64,000 nucleotides of DNA, from assembly GCF_963975415.1 (NCBI RefSeq), contig NZ_CAXBGN010000002.1, forward strand, positions 372,001 to 436,000, in the 5' to 3' direction. A program made the translations under genes and the position numbers. Under the pieces are notes generated by a model. The model did no database searches. It was given only the letters and a program-made list of their open reading frames with translations, and had not been told where the DNA came from. Positions 15,988-23,476 of this stretch are shown here, piece by piece. The DNA is from Kriegella sp963975415 (GTDB lineage: Bacteria; Bacteroidota; Bacteroidia; Flavobacteriales; Flavobacteriaceae). Within the stretch, counting starts at the first letter, position 1, and each line of letters starts with the position of its first letter.

Positions 15988-16419
15988 ATGAAGCATATCC
16001 TATCAATTTTAAGTGCTATAGTACTACTTTTCGCTGTAATCGCGTGTAAAGAAACCAAGAAGGCCGATGGTTACACCAACGACCAAATGAAGCAAGTTAT
16101 GGCCCTACATGATGAGGTAATGCCCAAAATGGGTGTTTTCGGCAAACTTGTTAAAGAACTTAAGAGCAAAGAAGATAGTACGGCCATGGGCCTAAAATAC
16201 AAACAAGCACGGGAAGACCTTCAGGCTGCCCATAAAAACATGATGGACTGGATGAAAGGTTTTGGCGACCGGTTTGATTCTGATGAAATTTTGAACGGAA
16301 AAGCCTTGTCGAAAGAAAAGCAAGCTTGGCTCGACGAAGAGGAAGAAAAAATTAAAGAGGTACATCGAGATATTAATTCGAGTATCAACAAAGCGGAAGC
16401 TTTATTATCGACTAATTAA
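15988..16419 (+). CDS. Small alpha-helical lipoprotein
   Basis: A 143-aa lipoprotein: MKHILSILSAIVLLFAVIAC with the lipobox cysteine at residue 20, then an almost entirely helical charged body rich in Lys/Glu/Met that looks like a helical bundle or coiled coil. Members of this kind are sometimes labelled viral A-type inclusion-like; no function is known. The ATG at 15988 gives a proper lipoprotein signal and follows the -7 element. Its end overlaps the convergent MBL gene by 8 bp. Confidence 0.8.
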   Translation: MKHILSILSAIVLLFAVIACKETKKADGYTNDQMKQVMALHDEVMPKMGVFGKLVKELKSKEDSTAMGLKYKQAREDLQAAHKNMMDWMKGFGDRFDSDEILNGKALSKEKQAWLDEEEEKIKEVHRDINSSINKAEALLSTN

Positions 16420-17551
16420 ATTCATTCCACCACTCCTCAACTGTCATGAGCTCTTGATCTAAAATAACGGGTTCTCCGATTCTAGGCGTCACTATAGGGA
16501 TGTTAAGTTCGGCAGCCTTTATCGACAAGCGCTCTACCGGTTCTGACCAAGGATGCATAGCAAGCTTGAACGCTCCCCAATGAATTGGCATTATTGCCCT
16601 TGCTTTTACATCAACACCTGCTTGAGCCGTTTCTTCCGGCAGCATATGTATTTCTTGCCACAAGGTATTATATTGACCACATTCCATCATAGCAAAATCG
16701 AAGGGTCCATATTTTTCCCCAATTTCTTTAAAATGAGACCCATATCCGCTATCTCCGCTAAAAAATATATTTTCCGACGCAGATTTTATAACCCAAGAAC
16801 CCCAAAGAGTTTTCCCCCCATCGGTCAAGCCCCTTCCCGAGAAATGTTGAGCAGGTGTGCACGCAAGTGTGAGCTCTTCAAGAATAATTTCCTCCCACCA
16901 GTCCAATTCCTTAATACGGTCAGGTTCAACTCCCCACTCCAACAGATGTACACCAACACCTAAAGGGGTATAGAAGACCCCTACCTTATCCTTCAATTTC
17001 AAAATAGACCCGTAATCTAAATGGTCATAATGGTCGTGGGATAAAATGACTGCATCGATCTTCGGAAGCTTTTCAATTTCAATTGGCAAATTTTTACTAA
17101 AACGTTTCGATCCAAGTAAGGGTGATGGTGCAGGAACCGCCCCAAACATGGGATCAAGTAAAATACTTTTACCTTTTATCTGTAGTAAAAAGGTCGAATG
17201 GCCAAACCAGATCAAACGGGCATTGCCACTGTACTGGGCAATATTCAATGAATCGGCCTTCTGTACGGTAATATTTTCCTTTGGTTTTGATTTGGGTTGC
17301 GGCCCAAAAAAACCTACCAGGCTTTTAACATAATCACTAAAGCCCATATTCATTTTAACATCACCGATATTGGAAAAAACTCCCTTTCTGTACTGCTTCG
17401 ATTCAGCGTAAACCGCCTTTTGCGCTTCTGTCGCGGAGCCGCCGAATTGTGGACTTAACCTAATAAAGAGCATTACCCCCACTATCAGAATCAATATAAT
17501 TCCGCCAATGAAAACCACCATTCTTTTAATTATTTTTAAGCGTTTAGACAT
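16412..17551 (-). CDS. Membrane-anchored MBL-fold hydrolase (NAPE-PLD-like)
   Basis: A 379-aa metallo-beta-lactamase-fold protein with one N-terminal span (residues about 10-30). The metal motif HDHYDH is at 172-177, with further ligands in PAQHFSGRG, FFSGDSGYG and IMPIHWGAF. The architecture fits the UlaG/NAPE-PLD branch, which includes phosphodiesterases and phospholipase D-like enzymes. Substrate unknown. It is convergent with the lipoprotein gene and followed upstream by gldD after 73 bp. Confidence 0.9.
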   Translation of the reverse strand: MSKRLKIIKRMVVFIGGIILILIVGVMLFIRLSPQFGGSATEAQKAVYAESKQYRKGVFSNIGDVKMNMGFSDYVKSLVGFFGPQPKSKPKENITVQKADSLNIAQYSGNARLIWFGHSTFLLQIKGKSILLDPMFGAVPAPSPLLGSKRFSKNLPIEIEKLPKIDAVILSHDHYDHLDYGSILKLKDKVGVFYTPLGVGVHLLEWGVEPDRIKELDWWEEIILEELTLACTPAQHFSGRGLTDGGKTLWGSWVIKSASENIFFSGDSGYGSHFKEIGEKYGPFDFAMMECGQYNTLWQEIHMLPEETAQAGVDVKARAIMPIHWGAFKLAMHPWSEPVERLSIKAAELNIPIVTPRIGEPVILDQELMTVEEWWNEFN

Positions 17552-17624
17552 ACTTTCTTGAGCTTCGTGTTATTACCCGTACTTTCTAACTCCCCCGATA
17601 AGAACATTGGAACGGTTTAAAACG

Positions 17625-18179
17625 CTACTTCCATCGTAAGGTCTCCATAATTTTTCTGATATCCTTTTGAAGATATTCGGCTGCCGGGTAGATAGAATCA
17701 TAGTTGGGCTTGGCATAAAAGTAAAGTGAACCTGTCACAAAATGTTTGATACTATCGGTAACATAAAATTGCGACTGGGATGCTGCGTTACCCGTGATTT
17801 CATAAATCATTCCGAAGACTTTATTTTCCTCATCAACAAAGGAATCACCTTCAATTCCGTCTGCTTTCACCACGTGTTCATACGACAACTTCTGAGCATC
17901 GGTCAAAAGTTTGTCAAGATTGCCATCAACACCTTTATAGGTGAGAAATATAGACCCTCTCATACTGGGATAATCTAAAGTAAGTGATGTCTCTCGTCTA
18001 TCTTTAATTCCAGCAATCGTATTGTACTCAAATTCAAATTTGTCGGTTTCAAGCTTCTTTCTTTCCACCTCAGGGTATTCAAGGCGCAATTGGGCTTTAG
18101 GCTTAGGAAGCACATCTTCTTTGCATCCTAAAAAAGCGAGTACCGCGATCACAACAAAAATTATGGGCTTATTCTTCAT
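17625..18179 (-). CDS. gldD: Gliding motility lipoprotein GldD
   Basis: A 184-aa lipoprotein (lipobox LAFLGC, Cys at residue 19) with the GldD pattern PKPKAQLRLEYP and the C-terminal SIYPAAEYLQKDIRKIMETLRW. In Flavobacterium johnsoniae GldD is needed for gliding motility and type IX secretion. It overlaps gldE by 11 bp. The gene order mutY-ssb-gldE-gldD on one strand is the one described for flavobacteria. Confidence 0.95.
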   Translation of the reverse strand: MKNKPIIFVVIAVLAFLGCKEDVLPKPKAQLRLEYPEVERKKLETDKFEFEYNTIAGIKDRRETSLTLDYPSMRGSIFLTYKGVDGNLDKLLTDAQKLSYEHVVKADGIEGDSFVDEENKVFGMIYEITGNAASQSQFYVTDSIKHFVTGSLYFYAKPNYDSIYPAAEYLQKDIRKIMETLRWK

Positions 18180-19497
18180 GGGGCAGGGTCACTTTAATTT
18201 GCTTTAGACGCTTTTTATCAAGACTCTCTATCAAAAATTGATATGCTTTAAAAGTTACAACATCTCCCTTTTTTGGAAAATTTCCGGCTATCTCAAGTAC
18301 AAATCCGGCAATTGTTTCAGATTCCCCTTTTTGCTCCTCAAATATTGTGGCATCATCTATTTTAATCACCCTATAAAAATCTTTCAATGCGGTCTTTCCA
18401 TCAAAAACATAATTAAAGTCATCAAGCTTGGAGTACACCAAATCTTCGTCATCGAATTCGTCACTGATATCACCTACAATTTCTTCAATAATATCTTCAA
18501 GCGTTACGATGCCCGAGGTGCCTCCATATTCATCGACTACAACAGCCAAATGGTTCTTTTTCTCCTGAAACTCCAAGAGAAGATCATCTAACTTTTTGTT
18601 TTCAGGCACAAAATACGGTTCGCGGATCAAAGACATCCAATTGAAAGTCTTTCGGTCGATATATGGCAAAAGGTCTTTCACATATAGCACACCGAGAACA
18701 TTATCCATATTTTCAGAAAAGACGGGTATTCTTGAATATCCGTTCTGTTTTATTTCTGTCATCACCTCCGGAAACTTCATTTCTTCACTAAGCCCAAAAA
18801 TATCGATTCTGGGCCGCATTACTTGTTTGGTGTCGGTATTGCCAAAAGAAACTATGCCTTCCAAGATTTTTTGCTCCTCTTTGGTGGTATCACCATCAGA
18901 TGTGAGCTCTAAAGCCTGTGACAAATGATCGACACTGAGGTTAGATTTCTCTTTGCCCAATTTATGGTACAAAAAAATAGTACCGGACCTCATGGGCAGG
19001 CTCAATGGCGAAAAAATAAAATCTAGCACTTTTAAGGGGTACGCCATGAATTGTGAAAAATCAACTCGATTTCTATTGGCATAAACTTTGGGCAAAATTT
19101 CACCGAACATCAAAATCAAAAAAGTGGCGACCACAACCTCTAAAAGAAAACGCACGGAAATAAAACCAAGAAGAACCGCATCAACACCAAAGAAAATGGT
19201 ATCGCCTATTATACTGAACAACAGAACTACGCCAATATTAATACCATTATTGGCAATCAAAATGGTAGCCAGTAATTTTTTCGGTCGCTCTAGAAGTTTC
19301 ACAATAATGCTGCTTCGCGAAGTTTTGGCCTCTTCCATTTCGTTAATATCGGTGGGCGAGAGACCGAACAAAGCGACCTCGGCCCCAGAAATAAGGGCAG
19401 AGCATGCCAACAGCACGATAAGAAAGCCGATTTTAAGCGCTAGTGCACTGTCAAATCCAATAAAATTAAATAGTAAACTATAGGGGTCAGGGTCCAA
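18169..19497 (-). CDS. gldE: Gliding motility protein GldE (CNNM/CorC-like)
   Basis: A 442-aa membrane protein: CNNM/DUF21 transmembrane domain (about residues 20-190), a CBS pair (about 210-330) and a C-terminal CorC/HlyC domain (about 345-437). GldE is the gldD-linked member of this ion-transport-like family and can suppress some gldB defects in F. johnsoniae. Coupled to gldD by an 11-bp overlap. The long C-terminal domain and DEFDDEDLV linker are typical. Confidence 0.93.
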   Translation of the reverse strand: MDPDPYSLLFNFIGFDSALALKIGFLIVLLACSALISGAEVALFGLSPTDINEMEEAKTSRSSIIVKLLERPKKLLATILIANNGINIGVVLLFSIIGDTIFFGVDAVLLGFISVRFLLEVVVATFLILMFGEILPKVYANRNRVDFSQFMAYPLKVLDFIFSPLSLPMRSGTIFLYHKLGKEKSNLSVDHLSQALELTSDGDTTKEEQKILEGIVSFGNTDTKQVMRPRIDIFGLSEEMKFPEVMTEIKQNGYSRIPVFSENMDNVLGVLYVKDLLPYIDRKTFNWMSLIREPYFVPENKKLDDLLLEFQEKKNHLAVVVDEYGGTSGIVTLEDIIEEIVGDISDEFDDEDLVYSKLDDFNYVFDGKTALKDFYRVIKIDDATIFEEQKGESETIAGFVLEIAGNFPKKGDVVTFKAYQFLIESLDKKRLKQIKVTLPHEE

Positions 19498-19519
19498 CAG
19501 TCACAGTTTTATTTAGTTT

Positions 19520-19993
19520 CTAGAAGGGAAGGTCATCTTCGGATTCGGGTTCATTCACCCCGGCCGGTTGTGTAGGTTTTGTCGTGGCTTTCTGTGCAGG
19601 GGCATTCCCAGAATTTGGTCGACTCGCACTTTGGTTGTTGTTTGCCATACTCTCCTTTTTGGTCGTCAAGAAAGTAAAATCTTGCACTTGCACCTCGGTC
19701 GAGTAGCGGGTATTACCATCTTCCCCCTGCCATTGCCGGTTTTTTAGCCGGCCTTCTACATATACCTTGTCACCTTTACTCAAATACTTTTCACAAATCT
19801 CTGCGGCCTTATTGCGCACAACTACGTTATGCCAGTCGGTATTGGTCACTCGCTCTCCCGTCTGCTTATTGGTATAGGTTTCATTCGTGGCAATCGGAAA
19901 TCTTCCAATACAGCCACCACCCTCGAAATAATGCATTTTGACCTCATCTCCAAGATGCCCTATCAACATCACCTTATTCAATGTTCCACTCAT
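19520..19993 (-). CDS. ssb: Single-stranded DNA-binding protein
   Basis: A 157-aa SSB: OB-fold residues 1-110 (MSGTLNKVMLIGHLG...GRLKNRQWQGEDGNTRYSTEV), a flexible Asn/Ala/Pro/Gln linker, and the partner-binding acidic tip DDLPF at the C-terminus. It coats ssDNA in replication and repair. It lies between mutY and gldE on the same strand; its -7 element sits at the mutY stop. Confidence 0.97.
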   Translation of the reverse strand: MSGTLNKVMLIGHLGDEVKMHYFEGGGCIGRFPIATNETYTNKQTGERVTNTDWHNVVVRNKAAEICEKYLSKGDKVYVEGRLKNRQWQGEDGNTRYSTEVQVQDFTFLTTKKESMANNNQSASRPNSGNAPAQKATTKPTQPAGVNEPESEDDLPF

Positions 19994-20017
19994 ACTGCTG
20001 TCTTAACTTATTGGATA

Positions 20018-21064
20018 TCAAAAGTACGAATTTTTCAGTGTTTTTATTAAATCAGCTATTAAAACAGGAACAGGAAATTCATCAAGCTGTTTCAATGTGA
20101 TACCTTTATCGAATCTCGCATCTATTTTAACAATCCAAAATTTAGTATAAAGATGCTGGTGCGACAATTTATGAACGATTTGGTCTTTGTTGTACAATAA
20201 AATTTCCGTTGATGAACTAAGTTTCAAATCACCAATTAGATGATTCTTAATTTCATTGAGACCGATTTCCGTTTTTGTTTCAAAAAGCGGGAACTCCCAT
20301 AAATTTTGCCAAATACCCTTACCCTTACGCTGCTGTAGTCTAGTTTGGTTTTCAGTATCCAGCATGACCAAATAATTAAAATACCGTTTTTTTACCTTGG
20401 TCTTGTTGATTTTAACCGGAAGCAGATCGACTAAATTCTTTTGAAGTGCAACGCAACTCCCGTTTAACGGACAGCGGGCACAATTTGGCTTCTTTGGTGC
20501 ACATTGAATGGCACCGAACTCCATGATTGCCTGATTATAATCGCGTATGTTCCCTGTATTCATGACCTCTCGAGCCAACTGTTTAAAGTATTTGATACCG
20601 TTAGTACTATTTATAGGCGTATCAACACCGAAATAACGCGCCAAAACCCGATACACATTACCATCGACCACTGGTTGGGGCTCATCAAAACAAATCGATG
20701 CGATAGCACTTGCGGTATAATCACCAACACCCTTTAACTTTAAAAGTTCGCTATACGTATTGGGAAAAACACCATCATAAACCTTTACAACCATTTTGGC
20801 TGTAGCGTGTAAATTTCTAGCTCTGGAATAGTACCCTAATCCCTGCCATAATTTTAAGACCTGTTCTTCAGAAGCATTTGCCAAATGCTCAACGGTCGGA
20901 AATGCCTCATTGAATTTTAAATAATAAGGCAGACCTTGTGCTACACGGGTCTGTTGCAGCATAATTTCCGACAGCCAAATCTTATACGGATCTCGTGTAT
21001 TTCGCCACGGAAGTGAGCGCTTATTACCTGAATACCAAAGGAGAATTTTTTCGGAAAAAGACAT
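20018..21064 (-). CDS. mutY: A/G-specific adenine glycosylase
   Basis: A 348-aa base-excision repair enzyme that removes adenine mispaired with 8-oxoguanine. Seen: LPWRNTRDPYKIWLSEIMLQQTRV (catalytic Glu), the HhH LKGVGDYTASAIASICF, Asp in VVDGNVYRV, the 4Fe-4S cysteines CAPKKPNCARCPLNGSC, and a C-terminal NUDIX-like 8-oxoG recognition domain. First gene of the mutY-ssb-gldE-gldD run. Confidence 0.97.
   Translation of the reverse strand: MSFSEKILLWYSGNKRSLPWRNTRDPYKIWLSEIMLQQTRVAQGLPYYLKFNEAFPTVEHLANASEEQVLKLWQGLGYYSRARNLHATAKMVVKVYDGVFPNTYSELLKLKGVGDYTASAIASICFDEPQPVVDGNVYRVLARYFGVDTPINSTNGIKYFKQLAREVMNTGNIRDYNQAIMEFGAIQCAPKKPNCARCPLNGSCVALQKNLVDLLPVKINKTKVKKRYFNYLVMLDTENQTRLQQRKGKGIWQNLWEFPLFETKTEIGLNEIKNHLIGDLKLSSSTEILLYNKDQIVHKLSHQHLYTKFWIVKIDARFDKGITLKQLDEFPVPVLIADLIKTLKNSYF
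20019..20026 (-). promoter_or_regulatory. TACTTTTG -7 element for ssb inside the mutY end
   Basis: TAnnTTTG on the minus strand, 26 bp before the ssb start and overlapping the last codons of mutY. It would give ssb its own transcript besides read-through from mutY. Confidence 0.5.
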
Positions 21065-21083
21065 CGACTAGAATAGTGATTAA

Positions 21084-21091
21084 CAAAAGTA
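21084..21091 (-). promoter_or_regulatory. TACTTTTG -7 element for mutY
   Basis: TAnnTTTG on the minus strand, 20 bp before the mutY start and identical to the element in front of ssb. Confidence 0.6.
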
Positions 21092-21145
21092 GCAGTTTAT
21101 ATACTTAAAATTAGTTCTTTAGCCTGAAAGATTGAATTTAATTTA

Positions 21146-21153
21146 TATATTTG
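21146..21153 (+). promoter_or_regulatory. TATATTTG -7 element for the HU gene
   Basis: Exact TAnnTTTG match 38 bp before the HU start, diverging from the mutY promoter across 54 bp. Confidence 0.65.
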
Positions 21154-21190
21154 CAACCCAAAAAAACATACAGAAAATCTAAAATTCAAG

Positions 21191-21481
21191 ATGACGAAAG
21201 CGGAAATTGTATCGAAAATCTCAGACAAACTGGGAATTGAAAAAGGTGATGTGCAAGCAACGGTCGAAACATTCATGGAAGAGGTAAAATCTTCATTAGA
21301 GGGCGGAGACAATGTTTATCTCAGAGGCTTTGGCAGTTTTATCGTAAAAACTAGAGCCGAAAAAACGGGGAGAAACATCTCTAAGAACACAACCATCAAA
21401 ATACCCGCCCATAATATCCCCGCATTTAAGCCTGCAAAGGTTTTTGTTGAAGGAGTTAAGAGCAATGTCCGGGTTAAATAA
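21191..21481 (+). CDS. HU/IHF family DNA-binding protein
   Basis: A 96-aa nucleoid protein: MTKAEIVSKISDKLGIEK helix pair, GFGSFIVKTRAEKTGRNISKN beta-arm start, and IPAHNIPAFKPAKVFVEGV at the arm return. HU dimers bend DNA. Divergent from mutY, a neighbour pair seen in other flavobacteria. A 29-aa basic protein gene follows after 29 bp and probably shares the transcript. Confidence 0.96.
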   Translation: MTKAEIVSKISDKLGIEKGDVQATVETFMEEVKSSLEGGDNVYLRGFGSFIVKTRAEKTGRNISKNTTIKIPAHNIPAFKPAKVFVEGVKSNVRVK

Positions 21482-21510
21482 ATTAAATCTAATCACTAAA
21501 GCAGAACTTT

Positions 21511-21600
21511 ATGCCGAGCGGTAAAAAAAGAAAAAGACATAAGGTAGCTACCCACAAACGCAAAAAGCGTAGGAGAGCTAACCGACACAAGAAAAAGTAG
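21511..21600 (+). CDS. 29-aa highly basic protein, candidate small ribosomal protein
   Basis: ATG to TAG encodes MPSGKKRKRHKVATHKRKKR plus a further basic tail ending RHKKK; 19 of 29 residues are Lys, Arg or His. This resembles the short basic DUF1713/mS38 (AURKAIP1)-type proteins and the tiny bS22/THX proteins that thread into rRNA. It lies between HU and rng, a placement I believe is conserved in flavobacteria. The stop codon is inside the stem of the following terminator. No Shine-Dalgarno. Gene status is fairly secure; ribosomal role is inference. Confidence 0.82.
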   Translation: MPSGKKRKRHKVATHKRKKRRRANRHKKK

Positions 21601-21618
21601 TTTTAAAAACTACTTTTT
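21592..21618 (+). terminator. Terminator after the basic protein gene
   Basis: AAAAAGTAGTTTT and AAAACTACTTTTT are exact complements (13 bp) around one base; the T-run is the distal arm. It overlaps the end of the small gene and separates it from rng. Confidence 0.75.
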
Positions 21619-21642
21619 CGTTTTAACACGTTCTTTGACATA

Positions 21643-21722
21643 GAAATTCACAAAGGAATTTCGACGGGTTTATATAACCTGTTTTGACAATTGTTTAATC
21701 TATCTGCCGCAGTTGGCAGATA
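21643..21722 (+). promoter_or_regulatory. Two-hairpin leader of rng
   Basis: Two stems lie just before the rng start: GAAATTC/GAATTTC (21643-21662) and TATCTGCC/GGCAGATA (21701-21722, 6-nt loop), the second ending 13 bp before the GTG. They lack T-runs. RNase E of E. coli controls its own mRNA through leader hairpins, so an autoregulatory leader is a reasonable guess. Confidence 0.4.
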
Positions 21723-21735
21723 CAAATACATTCAG

Positions 21736-23283
21736 GTGAATAGAGAATTAATCGTAAGATCTAGTTCAGACGCTGTCGATTTTGCCTTGTTAAAGGATGG
21801 AAAACTCACTGAGTTACATAAAGAGGAAGACAACAACAATTTTTCTGTTGGAGACATATTTTTGGCCAAGGTACGCAAACCTGTAACTGGCCTGAATGCG
21901 GCATTCGTAAATGTGGGTTATGAAAAAGATGCTTTTCTGCATTATCATGACCTAGGTCCGCAACTTTCCACTATGCTAAAATTCATAAAAGGGGTAAGCA
22001 CAGGGAAACTTAGGGATTATTCCTTGAAAAATTTTCCCTTTGAGAAAGATATTGATAAAAATGGCACCATTAACGATGTCATAAAAGCCAATCAATCCTT
22101 ATTAGTGCAAATCGTAAAAGAACCCATCTCTACAAAAGGGCCTAGAATAAGTTCCGAGCTTTCATTAGCTGGGCGCTATTTGGTCATGGTACCTTTTTCA
22201 GATCGTGTTTCCGTCTCTCAAAAGATAGGAAGTAAAGAGGAAAAAGATAGGCTCAAAAGGCTGGTAACAAGTATTAAGCCAAAAGGGTTCGGAGTAATTA
22301 TACGCACGGTTGCCCAAGGTAAAAAAGTCGCCGAACTGGACAAAGATTTGGAAAACTTGCTGGGCAAATGGTCGGCAATGTGTAAAAAATTGTACAAGGC
22401 GCACACCCCCTCTAAAGTATTGGTCGAACTCAATAGAGCTTCCTCCATCTTAAGGGATGTTTTCAATGATTCCTTTACAGGTATTCATGTTGACAATGAA
22501 ACGCTTTTTGCACAAATTCAAGATTATGTGCAAGAAATAGCGCCAGGTAAGGAGTCTATTGTAAAACTATACAATACTCCTGTTCCTATTTTCGAGAAAT
22601 TCGGGATTGAGAGGCAAATAAAAACCTCTTTTGGTCGCACTGCCTCAATGAGCAAAGGTGCCTATTTAATTATAGAGCACACCGAAGCGTTGCACGTTAT
22701 AGACGTAAACAGTGGTAATCGTTCAAACAAGGCAAAGAATCAAGAAGACACCGCATTGGAAGTAAATCTTTTGGCGGCTTCTGAAATTGCAAGGCAATTG
22801 CGCCTCCGTGACATGGGAGGTATCATCGTAGTAGATTTCATAGATATGGTCAAAGCTCCACATAGGAGAAAGTTATTCGACCATCTCAGGGATGAAATGA
22901 AAGATGATCGTGCCAAACATAAAATTCTACCTCCGAGCAAGTTTGGTCTTATTCAAATTACCAGACAACGGGTACGCCCCGAAATGAATATTAAAACAAC
23001 AGAGGAAAACCCTAATGGCAATGGCCAACAGGTCGAAGCTCCGATTGTTTTGATAGACAAAATAAACTCCGATTTGGAAAAACTTTTAAAAGGCCCTAAA
23101 AAGGATAATGGCATTATCTTGAACATACATCCGTTCATTGCCGCCTATATTACGAAAGGTTTTCCCTCCATGCGCTCCAAATGGTTCTTAGAGCATAAAA
23201 AATGGATTAAAATACAACCTAGGGATGCGTATACGTATCTCGAATACCGTTTTAAAGATAAAGACGGTAAAACAATTTATTAA
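21736..23283 (+). CDS. rng: Ribonuclease G (Rne/Rng family)
   Basis: A 515-aa endoribonuclease for rRNA and mRNA maturation. The S1-like RNA-binding domain is in the N-terminal region (VGDIFLAKVRKPVTGLNAAFVNVG...AFLHYHDLG), and the catalytic Mg2+ Asp residues are in IDVNSG and IIVVDFIDM. The long RNase E scaffold tail is absent. I chose the GTG at 21736 (VNRELIVRSSSDAVDFALL), which matches the family N-terminus; the in-frame TTG at 21691 would put the leader hairpin into the coding region. Confidence 0.93.
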   Translation: MNRELIVRSSSDAVDFALLKDGKLTELHKEEDNNNFSVGDIFLAKVRKPVTGLNAAFVNVGYEKDAFLHYHDLGPQLSTMLKFIKGVSTGKLRDYSLKNFPFEKDIDKNGTINDVIKANQSLLVQIVKEPISTKGPRISSELSLAGRYLVMVPFSDRVSVSQKIGSKEEKDRLKRLVTSIKPKGFGVIIRTVAQGKKVAELDKDLENLLGKWSAMCKKLYKAHTPSKVLVELNRASSILRDVFNDSFTGIHVDNETLFAQIQDYVQEIAPGKESIVKLYNTPVPIFEKFGIERQIKTSFGRTASMSKGAYLIIEHTEALHVIDVNSGNRSNKAKNQEDTALEVNLLAASEIARQLRLRDMGGIIVVDFIDMVKAPHRRKLFDHLRDEMKDDRAKHKILPPSKFGLIQITRQRVRPEMNIKTTEENPNGNGQQVEAPIVLIDKINSDLEKLLKGPKKDNGIILNIHPFIAAYITKGFPSMRSKWFLEHKKWIKIQPRDAYTYLEYRFKDKDGKTIY

Positions 23284-23287
23284 AAGT

Positions 23288-23321
23288 TAAAAGCGACTTC
23301 GGCAACGTAGTCGCTTTTTTT
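23288..23321 (+). terminator. rng terminator
   Basis: Stem AAAAGCGACT / AGTCGCTTTT with a 10-nt loop and a run of seven or more T, directly after the rng stop. Confidence 0.9.
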
Positions 23322-23445
23322 GTACCCAATTGTCAGCATGCACTATTAGGCAGCAAACAGAATAACACCCCTTAATAATGCTCCACCCTCTTCACCTTAT
23401 GATTATTTAAGACAACAACCCCTTTCGTTTCGACTTACAATTCGA

Positions 23446-23453
23446 TATATTTG
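23446..23453 (+). promoter_or_regulatory. TATATTTG -7 element for second sulfatase
   Basis: Exact TAnnTTTG match 23 bp before the ATG at 23477. Confidence 0.6.
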
Positions 23454-23476
23454 ATTTCACCAGAACAAGATTCTCA

